IMG/VR virus record: IMGVR_UViG_3300023112_000009
Coordinates: 1 to 64,000 of that record
From: a virus
Reading direction: 5' to 3' (one strand)
DNA: 64,000 bases
In this document: positions 57,540-63,691 of the stretch, piece after piece
Layout of the letters: each line of letters opens with the position of its first letter
How positions within the stretch are numbered: position 1 is the stretch's first letter
Position numbers and translations under genes: made by a program
Notes under the pieces: generated by a model
Told to the model about the DNA's origin: nothing
The model's database searches: none
Seen by the model: only the letters and a program-made list of their open reading frames with translations

Positions 57540-58763
57540 TTATTCCTTAATCCTTTCAGTAACTAGTTTCCAAATCTTGTCCTCGATATCCTTATCATCG
57601 AGTAGTGCGAACACGAAGCCGCCCTCCATGTTGTCCACGTTGGCCTGGATCCACATGGCCTGTTCTTTTCGAGGACGATTTGCACCGACCTCTTCATGCA
57701 TGCGGTTCAGGTTGACATGAGCAGCAGTGAAGATTTCATCGTACATTCCCTGCACCAAGGCACGAATGTCATCAAAGTCGCAAGCGATGCTTGCGGGTAG
57801 TTGCTTGACGGTTACACCGTACTCGTGACCACGGATCAATGCGATTACACCTTTTGGACTCATAGCGTCCAAAAGACGGTGGATACGAACGTACGTTGGA
57901 CTCTTAACCTTCACGCGAAGGCTGCCAATCTTAGCAACATATCCCTCAGTGTTATCTTCGAACGTAGCTTCACGCAAGTCCATTTGATATACTTTAGGTC
58001 TACGGAAGCCACACATTTCTGCGATCTGATCGACACGACGAGGGTGCCACTCGACTCCGTTGTGCTCGAAAATCGCAAGCAATACAAGCTCGCGAGCACC
58101 GTGGTAGTCCACGACGATACGGTTCTCGGGATAGATGATCTCGAAAACAGGAGTACAATCTGTCGGCAGAGCCGTAAGGTCATAACGTGGCAAAGCACAC
58201 ACTGTTTCCTGATAAGTAGAGTATCGTTCAGTGTATTCAGATGCACAACGCGGGTGCGTGGGCTGTCCCTCGCATTCTGGCACCATTTCATTTAGGATAC
58301 GAGTACCCTCAAGAGCCTGATCAGACTCCATGTTACCCGGCGTAGCCAAACGCCACATGGGTACATTTATGGTGTAGACGTGACCTCGCGTGTACATGTC
58401 TGGGTTTTCTTCAAACGAAGGTAACGGATCTCTCGTGTCTGGTCCCTTGGTACCGAAGTATCCAACACCACACGAACCATCCATCTTTTCATAGACTTCA
58501 CAGCCCTCATCCCACGGAAGGTTAGCAACCTTGGTCTCTTCACGTTCGTTCATGTTGAAGAACTTAGAGAACGGTCGAGCTATAACGGTACCGTCAACAT
58601 CGAAGATAATCCCTCTGGCCTGACGATTTACGTCATTCCAGAGGTCTTGAATGTGTGTGTCTTGCGTGTACTTGAAAAGAGTATACGATCCTGACTGGTT
58701 CGCGTTCACGCGACCAGCTTCTACCTCTTTCCAGAGTTTGTTTAATAGGATCGGATCTTTCAT
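57540..58763 (-). CDS. RNA ligase, T4 Rnl1-type
   Basis: It joins RNA 5'-phosphate and 3'-hydroxyl ends. The 407-residue product has the nucleotidyltransferase lysine K93 in YEKMDGSCG (motif I), FEIIYPENRIVVDY (motif III region), EGYVAKIG (motif IV) and RVKVKSPTYV (motif V). The N-terminal QARGIIFDVDGTVIARPFSKFFN is typical of Rnl1. In T4 this enzyme reseals host-cut tRNA anticodon loops. It contains the second copy of a 28-bp repeat and its start lies in a small hairpin. Confidence 0.87.
   Translation of the reverse strand: MKDPILLNKLWKEVEAGRVNANQSGSYTLFKYTQDTHIQDLWNDVNRQARGIIFDVDGTVIARPFSKFFNMNEREETKVANLPWDEGCEVYEKMDGSCGVGYFGTKGPDTRDPLPSFEENPDMYTRGHVYTINVPMWRLATPGNMESDQALEGTRILNEMVPECEGQPTHPRCASEYTERYSTYQETVCALPRYDLTALPTDCTPVFEIIYPENRIVVDYHGARELVLLAIFEHNGVEWHPRRVDQIAEMCGFRRPKVYQMDLREATFEDNTEGYVAKIGSLRVKVKSPTYVRIHRLLDAMSPKGVIALIRGHEYGVTVKQLPASIACDFDDIRALVQGMYDEIFTAAHVNLNRMHEEVGANRPRKEQAMWIQANVDNMEGGFVFALLDDKDIEDKIWKLVTERIKE
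58223..58250 (+). repeat. 28-bp perfect direct repeat, copy 2
   Basis: Identical to 11393-11420 with the same orientation in the window. Here it lies within the RNA ligase gene, which is on the minus strand; it encodes residues around CASEYTERYS. The two encoded peptides are unrelated, so protein homology does not explain the match. Confidence 0.9.
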
Positions 58764-58778
58764 AATCGCTCCGCGATT
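58764..58778 (-). promoter_or_regulatory. Hairpin around the RNA ligase ribosome binding site
   Basis: On the minus strand AATCGC and GCGATT form a six-base-pair stem with a GGA loop, ending directly before the ATG at 58763. The Shine-Dalgarno GGAG lies in the loop and first stem pair. It may regulate initiation of the RNA ligase gene. Confidence 0.4.
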
Positions 58779-58980
58779 AGGTGTTGGGCAACAATGCCCT
58801 GCTGTGCAATGTATTTAGTTGGTATGTATCGTACCAAGCAGAGACTTGGCACATCACTGGACCATTGACGTTTAGTTTATCAACTAGTTCTTGTGCTTCT
58901 TCACGGGTATCAAATATTCCCATGAACGGGAGGCGATGATTGCCATTGTGCCTATCAAAGACAACGTAGACTTCTTTCAT
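58777..58980 (-). CDS. Small hypothetical protein
   Basis: A 67-residue protein. VYVVFDRHNGNHRLPFMGIF then DTREEAQELVDKLN and CQVSAWYDTYQLN has the strand-helix-strand layout of small phage proteins with a SPOR-like or ferredoxin-like look. The start overlaps the upstream 31-residue gene as ATGA. Function unknown. Confidence 0.55.
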   Translation of the reverse strand: MKEVYVVFDRHNGNHRLPFMGIFDTREEAQELVDKLNVNGPVMCQVSAWYDTYQLNTLHSRALLPNT

Positions 58981-59072
58981 GCAATCAAAATTCCCATAGC
59001 AACGATAGCGGCTACTGCAATTACAGCAGATATAACCTGCATGACTGTCGGCTTCTTGGCTTTTCGGTTCAT
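58977..59072 (-). CDS. Very small single-transmembrane protein (31 residues)
   Basis: The 31-residue product starts MNRKAKKPTVMQV and continues with a hydrophobic helix (ISAVIAVAAIVAMGILIA), so it is an N-in membrane peptide. Both ends are ATGA junctions with the flanking genes, and GCAGGAAA is a usable ribosome binding site upstream. It lies between two other small genes. A role in membrane or lysis control is possible. Confidence 0.65.
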   Translation of the reverse strand: MNRKAKKPTVMQVISAVIAVAAIVAMGILIA

Positions 59073-59353
59073 GCGAATTTTTCCTGCTCTTTGGCGTCAG
59101 TAATTTTTTGCATAATTACATCTGGACTATCATGACAAACTCTTGATTGATTACCCAACATGATTAGTGATCCACCAAGAATTTGCTTGTGCTTTCCATT
59201 AGCCATAGCACGTCCGTCCGGTCCAAAAGAATGCAACCCAAACGGACCACTATACGGTTCAATTTGCATAATCATATGCGGCCTGATGTATACGTCGTTA
59301 GCGGTATCTTCCTCCGTCATGGAGTCAGCCATTTTGATCTTAATAAAATTCAT
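59069..59353 (-). CDS. Hypothetical protein
   Basis: A 94-residue protein. DVYIRPHMIMQIEPYSGPFG, then GGSLIMLGNQSRVCHDSPD looks like two beta segments around a glycine loop; ends in a charged helix. An alternative ATG exists eight residues in (MADSMTEED). No family recognised. Coupled to the 31-residue gene by ATGA. Confidence 0.55.
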   Translation of the reverse strand: MNFIKIKMADSMTEEDTANDVYIRPHMIMQIEPYSGPFGLHSFGPDGRAMANGKHKQILGGSLIMLGNQSRVCHDSPDVIMQKITDAKEQEKFA

Positions 59354-59634
59354 TTCTTCGTTCTACGCTTAGGTTTCGCTTCTGGTTCTTCTTCTTCTAC
59401 AGGATCAGGGTCAAGCCATTCAATAGCCCCCTTTCCCTCGTGGCCATGAACAGCCACGAATGTTTTCATGTTGTCATAAACACTCACGGTTCCCATGTTG
59501 GAAATCCACGAATGAACTACCTTTCCATTAGACAGTTCCACGCCTTCACCCACAACGCCCGTACCGCTGACGCCTGAAACGTCTTCGGTACGGACAAAGT
59601 GAAAGCGACGGATGCCGGGTTTACTATTGCTCAT
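59350..59634 (-). CDS. Small conserved-looking protein with beta fold
   Basis: A 94-residue protein. RRFHFVRTEDVSGVSGTGVV, then KVVHSWISNMGTVSVYDN and AVHGHEGKGAIEWLDP, then a charged Lys/Arg/Glu tail. The pattern (RFHFVR ... VSGTGVV ... SVYD ... HGHxG) recalls a small family that I associate with actinobacteria and their phages, of unknown function; that association is from memory and unverified. ATGA junction with the previous gene. Confidence 0.5.
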   Translation of the reverse strand: MSNSKPGIRRFHFVRTEDVSGVSGTGVVGEGVELSNGKVVHSWISNMGTVSVYDNMKTFVAVHGHEGKGAIEWLDPDPVEEEEPEAKPKRRTKK

Positions 59635-59636
59635 AA

Positions 59637-60908
59637 TTAAAATCCAGCACCCTTAAGTGCCTTGGCTCTTGCACGCTCCATGTTTTGAGCGATCTTTTGA
59701 CCATCCTTTAGGTGGGCGAACTCGTGACCTCGAACCTGCCGGATAACTCCAGCAGCTTTCAGCAACCTGTCGCCCTGCTCGTACGGGTCGTTTGCGTGCA
59801 GCGGACCTCTCCCCCTCGCGTCTGCCTTAGAAGCAAGAACAACACGAGAAAGCATTTGGTCTCCCTGTACAGCAAGCAGTCGCATAAGCAGACGCACCTT
59901 CTTCACGGGCTTTAAATCATCAAATCTATGGACGTTCAAGTGGTCCTTTGCCGTCACCGCCGCAACCTTGCGATGCGTGTTCGGTACGCGGAGCCTGTCG
60001 CACATGTCGTGAACAAGCGGCACACCGAGTGCTTCGTGGTTGTAATGATGTGGCAAATTGTCATCGTCCGTAACAGCCTTACCCAAATCGTGTGTAAGTG
60101 CAGCGAACATCGTCTCATCGTCCGCACCAAGCTCGGCAGCCCGGTCCACGACCTCAAGAGTGTGTACGTATGCATCACCTTCGGGATGGTACTTCTCGGG
60201 CTGAGTACGCCCCTGTAGAGCGTCTATTTCCGGAAGGACAACCTCTAGGGCACCCAATTTGTCTAAAGCTTCAAAGAACAGCGACGGCTTCGGCGTACGG
60301 AGTGCCTTTTCAAGCTCACCCCACAGACGCTCGCCCGGTAGCGTGATTAGCTCAGGTAAAACAACCTGTGCTACCTCAACAAGCTCATCAGATAGTACCA
60401 TGCCCAATTGGGCTGCGAACCTTGCGGCACGCAGTACACGCAACGGATCTTCTCCGAAGTGTGCTCCAACAGGACGCAGTACACCATCAGCTAGGTCTCT
60501 GGCTCCACGGAACGGGTCAAAGACCTTACCCGTGAAGGGATCCATAGCCATAGCGTTTATCGTGAGATCTCGACGTTGAAGGTCTTGTTCAAGCGTAACG
60601 TCTTCCGTTTGGCAATCGAATCCCTTGTAGCCTTGACCATCGTCTGTTTTTTGCTCAGTTCTAGCAAGGGCTACCTCAACGTCGCCGTGATCGGTGACGA
60701 TTTTCCATACCGGAAAGCTGTCGCCAACAAGTTCACCGTGCTTATGTAGCAGGCGGCAAAGCTCGTTAGAAGCACCCACAACCATAACGTCCACGTCTTT
60801 GGGCTGTCGGCCCAAAAGCATGTCGCGTACAAACCCTCCTACAACGAAGGGCGTACCGCCAGCGTCAACGATCAACTGGCATAGGTCTAGGTGTTTTTGA
60901 CGTAGCAT
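59637..60908 (-). CDS. cca: CCA-adding tRNA nucleotidyltransferase with HD domain
   Basis: It adds or repairs the 3'-CCA of tRNAs. The 423-residue product has VVGGFVRDMLLGR (G24, G25, R28) then KDVDVMV (D38, D40) as the catalytic core. RRDLTINAMAMDPF and LRVLRAARFAAQLGM are class II neck motifs. A C-terminal HD domain follows, with AALTHDLGK and KDHLNVHRFDDLKP, as in E. coli-type CCA enzymes. With the tRNA genes nearby and the RNA ligase it forms an RNA-maintenance set. ATG overlaps the upstream stop. Confidence 0.88.
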   Translation of the reverse strand: MLRQKHLDLCQLIVDAGGTPFVVGGFVRDMLLGRQPKDVDVMVVGASNELCRLLHKHGELVGDSFPVWKIVTDHGDVEVALARTEQKTDDGQGYKGFDCQTEDVTLEQDLQRRDLTINAMAMDPFTGKVFDPFRGARDLADGVLRPVGAHFGEDPLRVLRAARFAAQLGMVLSDELVEVAQVVLPELITLPGERLWGELEKALRTPKPSLFFEALDKLGALEVVLPEIDALQGRTQPEKYHPEGDAYVHTLEVVDRAAELGADDETMFAALTHDLGKAVTDDDNLPHHYNHEALGVPLVHDMCDRLRVPNTHRKVAAVTAKDHLNVHRFDDLKPVKKVRLLMRLLAVQGDQMLSRVVLASKADARGRGPLHANDPYEQGDRLLKAAGVIRQVRGHEFAHLKDGQKIAQNMERARAKALKGAGF

Positions 60909-61195
60909 TATTCTTTTTTAAAGCGATTGCATTCTTCGATCTTGGAAACCAGGATCGGAGGAGAGTCCTTGACATTCTCAGGTCTCCAGAAGCAAATTGT
61001 CTTTACTCTTTCGTGTTCAATTACGGTGTCGATTACTTCTGGAGTCTGTTGTGACTCATTAAAGATATCGTATGTGTCTTCTTGTTTTTCGTTCGGTGAC
61101 TCATATGAGACACGTTCCTGTTCGGTCTCTTTTACGCAAATGCCAAACTTGCAGGTCCAGCACTTACTTTCTTCGGCCTTAAGTTCGTCATTCAT
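60908..61195 (-). CDS. Small cysteine-containing protein
   Basis: A 95-residue acidic protein. CWTCKFGICVKET near the N-terminus (four-residue cysteine spacing) and KTICFWRPENVKD and EECNRFKKE near the C-terminus suggest a zinc site formed by both ends. Function unknown. It lies between the kinase-like gene and cca, with small overlaps. Confidence 0.55.
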   Translation of the reverse strand: MNDELKAEESKCWTCKFGICVKETEQERVSYESPNEKQEDTYDIFNESQQTPEVIDTVIEHERVKTICFWRPENVKDSPPILVSKIEECNRFKKE

Positions 61196-61629
61196 GCTTG
61201 AAAAATAGACATATCAGTCCACTCGGTTTCGTCGTCGTGAGGTTGGTACTTGTTGATCTGCTTTCGTAGCGTTGCCAAAGGAACACCATGAACGTTACGC
61301 TCAAAGAGCACTTCGGGATCCCAGGGGCCAGGGGTGCGTAGCACTTCTACAGTGTACCCGTATTTCTCAGCCATGTCAAGATAAGGTTTCATTTCCCATC
61401 GAGTCATGCTAGTGTTAGCCACCACGACCAACTCTACATCAAAATTACACGCAGTCCTGACGTTCGTTTGGTTCCAGGAATGAGCGAGCCCCAATTTGGA
61501 GGGGTCGAAGTCATATGGACCTTTTCTCTCCCAGAACTTGTCGGTTTCAAAGATTTCGCCACCGACAGCCTTGGCGATTGTGCTTTTGCCGCTTCCTGAC
61601 GGGCCTCGTAGTAGGACTAGTCTCTTCAT
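61192..61629 (-). CDS. Polynucleotide-kinase-like P-loop protein
   Basis: I place the start at the ATG at 61629 (MKRLVLLRGP), because a promoter -10 lies six bases before it. The 145-residue product has the P-loop RGPSGSGKST (residues 8-17), FETDKFWERKGPYDFDPSKL, AHSWNQTNVRTAC and VVVANTSMTRWEMKPYLDMA. This layout matches the N4BP2/AAA_33-type kinases that phosphorylate RNA or DNA 5' ends. It has no phosphatase domain, unlike T4 Pnkp. It may work with the RNA ligase. Confidence 0.75.
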   Translation of the reverse strand: MKRLVLLRGPSGSGKSTIAKAVGGEIFETDKFWERKGPYDFDPSKLGLAHSWNQTNVRTACNFDVELVVVANTSMTRWEMKPYLDMAEKYGYTVEVLRTPGPWDPEVLFERNVHGVPLATLRKQINKYQPHDDETEWTDMSIFQA

Positions 61630-61635
61630 GCTACC

Positions 61636-61663
61636 ATTATACACCAGAAGCGGAGCAAGTCAA
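61636..61663 (-). promoter_or_regulatory. Promoter for a leaderless gene, -35 inside a hairpin loop
   Basis: On the minus strand TTGACT (61663-61658) and TATAAT (61641-61636) are 16 bases apart, and the ATG at 61629 begins six bases after the -10. The -35 lies in the loop of an 11-base-pair perfect stem (61646-61656 with 61664-61674). Confidence 0.6.
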
Positions 61664-61674
61664 GCTCCGCTTCT
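61646..61674 (+). terminator. Hairpin with U-run on the plus strand
   Basis: AGAAGCGGAGC (61646-61656) pairs with GCTCCGCTTCT (61664-61674), with a seven-base loop. On the plus strand it is followed by AGTTTTTT, which looks like an intrinsic terminator, yet no plus-strand gene lies upstream. On the minus strand there is no T-run after it. It may stop antisense transcription or structure the end of the SSB message. Confidence 0.55.
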
Positions 61675-61697
61675 AGTTTTTTATCTCTTACTGACGA

Positions 61698-62117
61698 TTA
61701 GAAGAGTTGTTCGTCAGTACCGCCTTCGCCACCACCAGTTGTGGCAGGAACCTTTTCACCGGGTTCGTCACCGCCCACGCTGGGAGCCCCGGAACCACCG
61801 CTGTTGCCAACGAAGAAGAAACCATTGACGTTTTCAAGCTGAACTTCTAGCTTGGTACGCTTCTCGCCTTCGTCGTTCGTCCAACTGTTCGGGATAAGAT
61901 TGCCCCTGATAAGGATTTGCTTACCTTTTTCAAGGTGCTTGCCCATGATCTCGGCCTGCTTGCCAAAACCAACACAGTCCACGAAGGTAGTGGTCTTGCG
62001 ATCACCGAAGCCATTGTTAACAGCAATGGTAAATCGTACGACGTTATTTTCTTGACCCATCACCTTGGGGTCATCAACAAGGTTGCCTTGGGCAATAAAT
62101 TGATTGAGATTACTCAT
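61698..62117 (-). CDS. ssb: Single-stranded DNA-binding protein
   Basis: A 139-residue SSB. The OB fold is clear: LNQFIAQGNLVDDPKVM, VVRFTIAVNNGF, TTFVDCVGFGKQAEIMGKHL, KGKQILIRGNLIPNSW and TKLEVQLENV. A Gly-rich linker leads to the acidic tip DEQLF, a variant of the DDDIPF-type partner-binding tail. Compared with the 7201 product this is a canonical SSB. It follows the 190-residue gene after a gap of eight bases. Confidence 0.88.
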   Translation of the reverse strand: MSNLNQFIAQGNLVDDPKVMGQENNVVRFTIAVNNGFGDRKTTTFVDCVGFGKQAEIMGKHLEKGKQILIRGNLIPNSWTNDEGEKRTKLEVQLENVNGFFFVGNSGGSGAPSVGGDEPGEKVPATTGGGEGGTDEQLF

Positions 62118-62125
62118 ATTTATGT

Positions 62126-62698
62126 TCAGCTACCAGTGGTTTCAATACCATCTGCCACAGTGATAGCTTCTTCCTGTGCGACGGGGGTTTGAGGTTGTTT
62201 AGACGCTACGACTTCGGCCAACGCTTGTTCGCGTGTCAGGTCGCCAGCTTTAAACCTGACGTTTTGTTCACGAGACATACGAAAGCGATGCTTGGCTCCA
62301 GTGGCAGCTTCGGCTAGATCCGTAAAGTTTTTCAAAGTCAGTGCGGGATCAAGATACACCGAGTCAGGTACTTCGGGCTTGCGGCCTTGTAGTTTTTCTA
62401 GGCCACCGTTAGCCAAGAACTCTTGAAAGGCCCCTTCGCGGGTCAACGACATTGAATCGTTCCAGCCATCAATGATTTCAAGGGATTCTTTTACCCAATT
62501 GAACGGCTTGCCTTTGTTGTTACGGGAATTCTCAAGAACGTTAGCTGCATCTTCAATACTGAGTCCACTAAAGGTGGAACGAGCAGCAGCGTCAAGAGAG
62601 GTAAGTGCGATACGTGCAGCTTGATTTTTGGTCACTCGAAAACGAAAGCCCGTTTCCTTTGCGAAGTTGTCAAGCGTGAGGTTAGTTGTTGTTGTCAT
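62126..62698 (-). CDS. Hypothetical protein with internal duplication
   Basis: A 190-residue protein with AAAGG before the ATG. Two similar segments are visible: LTLDNFAKETGFRFRVTKNQ plus LTREGAFQEFL, and LTLKNFTDLAEAATGAKHRF plus RMSREQ and LTREQALAEVV. Each pairs a start strand with a short helix ending in LTREx, so it is a tandem duplicate. Function unknown. It stands at the start of the SSB unit, with a promoter upstream (62732-62760). Confidence 0.6.
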   Translation of the reverse strand: MTTTTNLTLDNFAKETGFRFRVTKNQAARIALTSLDAAARSTFSGLSIEDAANVLENSRNNKGKPFNWVKESLEIIDGWNDSMSLTREGAFQEFLANGGLEKLQGRKPEVPDSVYLDPALTLKNFTDLAEAATGAKHRFRMSREQNVRFKAGDLTREQALAEVVASKQPQTPVAQEEAITVADGIETTGS

Positions 62699-62731
62699 GT
62701 GTTTACCTTTTACTGGGAGGAGTACATATAC

Positions 62732-62760
62732 ATTATGACACCTTGGCAGTAGAGTGTAAG
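62732..62760 (-). promoter_or_regulatory. Promoter of the SSB unit (CTTACA-N17-CATAAT)
   Basis: On the minus strand CTTACA (62760-62755) and CATAAT (62737-62732) are 17 bases apart, with TG one base before the -10. The first gene starts about 34 bases downstream of the -10, with a Shine-Dalgarno. The two hexamers are identical to the plus-strand promoter at 33267. The remaining part of the 105-base gap up to 62803 shows no other signal. Confidence 0.5.
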
Positions 62761-62803
62761 GGGGATTCTTAAGTTTTCTACAGGCGTAAGTCTTTATCTA
62801 GCA

Positions 62804-63025
62804 TTAGGTTAGGTCAATGATCCTGTCGGCACATTCGATTGCTTGTGAGGTCAGATCAGACGTATCGAACTTCTCCTTTCTAGTGTTGGATAGCATACCA
62901 GAGAGAATCTGAGCAACCATCAGTCTCTTGAGGTCACGCTGTGATAGTATGGGCTTGAGAGATTTAATCTTAATCGGTTTTTGAAAAACCAGAGGAGTAG
63001 TAGATCTGGGATTTTTCCTACTCAT
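62804..63025 (-). CDS. Small hypothetical protein
   Basis: A 73-residue basic protein (PRSTTPLVFQKPIKIKSLKP, then SQRDLKRLMVAQILSGML and a helical C-terminus). The start overlaps the stop of the upstream gene by four bases. The 5' end lies inside an imperfect repeat also found at 54351-54375. No family is recognised. Confidence 0.5.
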   Translation of the reverse strand: MSRKNPRSTTPLVFQKPIKIKSLKPILSQRDLKRLMVAQILSGMLSNTRKEKFDTSDLTSQAIECADRIIDLT

Positions 63026-63041
63026 GACATTCGGTGTTTCA
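63017..63041. repeat. Imperfect repeat, copy 2 (gene junction)
   Basis: This copy spans the junction between two small genes on the minus strand, including the ATG of the 62804-63025 gene. It matches 54351-54375 at 21 of 25 positions, plus weaker similarity beyond. Confidence 0.5.
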
Positions 63042-63255
63042 ATGCATTTCGTTTCCGTTCTTCTTCTTTATCTTTCAGCCAATCATTCCAACGAGTACAA
63101 TATATGCTAATCAGAGGTGCAACAAAGGCAAGTATAAACGTAACCGGGACAGCGAAGCAGCATAGGATTAATACTATCTCAGCCAAGATGAAAAATAATC
63201 CGAAGGAGCCTGGTACAGCGGGGTCAGCGTGTGCTAAAAACATCGCGATCAGCAT
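63022..63255 (-). CDS. Small membrane protein, two transmembrane helices
   Basis: A protein of about 77 residues from the ATG at 63255 (a TTG at 63279 would add eight). It has two hydrophobic segments, FGLFFILAEIVLILCCFAV and TFILAFVAPLISIYC, followed by a charged C-terminus (WNDWLKDKEEERKRNA) that stays in the cytoplasm. No family is recognised. It lies next to the tRNA genes and may be read with them. Confidence 0.5.
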   Translation of the reverse strand: MLIAMFLAHADPAVPGSFGLFFILAEIVLILCCFAVPVTFILAFVAPLISIYCTRWNDWLKDKEEERKRNALKHRMS

Positions 63256-63310
63256 TAGGGTGGGGTTTGATAGCCTCAATCGTGGTAGGCTGAATGATTA
63301 GTTCGCTCAT
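63224..63310 (-). CDS. 28-residue open frame with tRNA-binding-like end (doubtful)
   Basis: From the ATG at 63310 a 28-residue frame reads MSELIIQPTTIEAIKPHPNA and ends DRDVFSTR. The IEAIKPHPNADR segment resembles the start of ligase or tRNA-binding domains (family form VEKVEPHPNADRL). It overlaps the membrane protein gene out of frame. It may be a remnant of a longer gene, or chance. Confidence 0.25.
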   Translation of the reverse strand: MSELIIQPTTIEAIKPHPNADRDVFSTR

Positions 63311-63327
63311 AGTAAGTAAAAAGTGTG

Positions 63328-63414
63328 TGGTACAGGAAGGGGGACTCGAACCCCCACACCATTTCTGATACGAGATCCTAAATCTCGTGCGGCTACCAAT
63401 TACGCCATTCCTGC
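63328..63414 (-). tRNA. tRNA-Leu (anticodon UAG), class II
   Basis: Reading the minus strand from 63414, the acceptor GCAGGAA pairs with TTCCTGT (first pair G-T). The D stem is GCG/CGC and the anticodon stem CGAGA/TCTCG with loop TTTAGGA gives anticodon UAG (63380-63378). The variable arm is long (about 15 bases), the T arm is GGGGG TTCGAGT CCCCC, and ACCA is encoded at the 3' end. It reads CUA and CUG leucine codons. Confidence 0.9.
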
Positions 63415-63418
63415 ATGG

Positions 63419-63505
63419 CTCTCTCCGACAGAAAAAATTTCTGTGGGATTCCTTCAGTTCGATTAACCTTTGATATTATCTATAGTTAGTGAATGTCGGA
63501 GAGAG
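63419..63505 (-). promoter_or_regulatory. Two competing hairpins between a small gene and tRNA-Leu
   Basis: CTCTCTCCGACA (63419-63430) pairs perfectly with TGTCGGAGAGAG (63494-63505), a 12-base-pair arm enclosing 63 bases. A second hairpin CAGAAA-AAA-TTTCTG (63429-63443) shares two bases with the first arm, so the two exclude each other in part. The 5' arm starts two bases after the stop of the 49-residue gene, and the structure ends four bases before the tRNA. It may be a processing or attenuation signal. Confidence 0.5.
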
Positions 63506-63507
63506 TG

Positions 63508-63657
63508 TTATTCGTCTTCCAGGATTTCTTGGGCATCTGCATACCCTTCCCAGTTGTCAACGCCAGCAGCTTGTAGTGCCCGAAGGAACTGCTGATCTTC
63601 CAAGAGTTGTTCGTGCTCTGCACGAGTGAGAGTGACTGTTTCGTTTTGTTCGTTCAT
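63508..63657 (-). CDS. Small acidic protein (49 residues), leaderless
   Basis: The 49-residue product (MNEQNETVTLTRAEHEQLLE, then an acidic end ILEDE) is a short charged helix pair. Its ATG lies six bases after a TATAAT with a consensus -35, so it should be translated from a leaderless message. No family is recognised. Confidence 0.6.
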   Translation of the reverse strand: MNEQNETVTLTRAEHEQLLEDQQFLRALQAAGVDNWEGYADAQEILEDE

Positions 63658-63663
63658 GACTAC

Positions 63664-63691
63664 ATTATACTCGTTATTGCTCGTGTGTCAA
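63664..63691 (-). promoter_or_regulatory. Promoter for a leaderless gene (TTGACA-N16-TATAAT)
   Basis: On the minus strand TTGACA (63691-63686) and TATAAT (63669-63664) are 16 bases apart. The ATG at 63657 begins six bases after the -10. The -35 lies inside the end of the upstream membrane-protein gene. It would also drive the tRNA-Leu gene. Confidence 0.68.
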
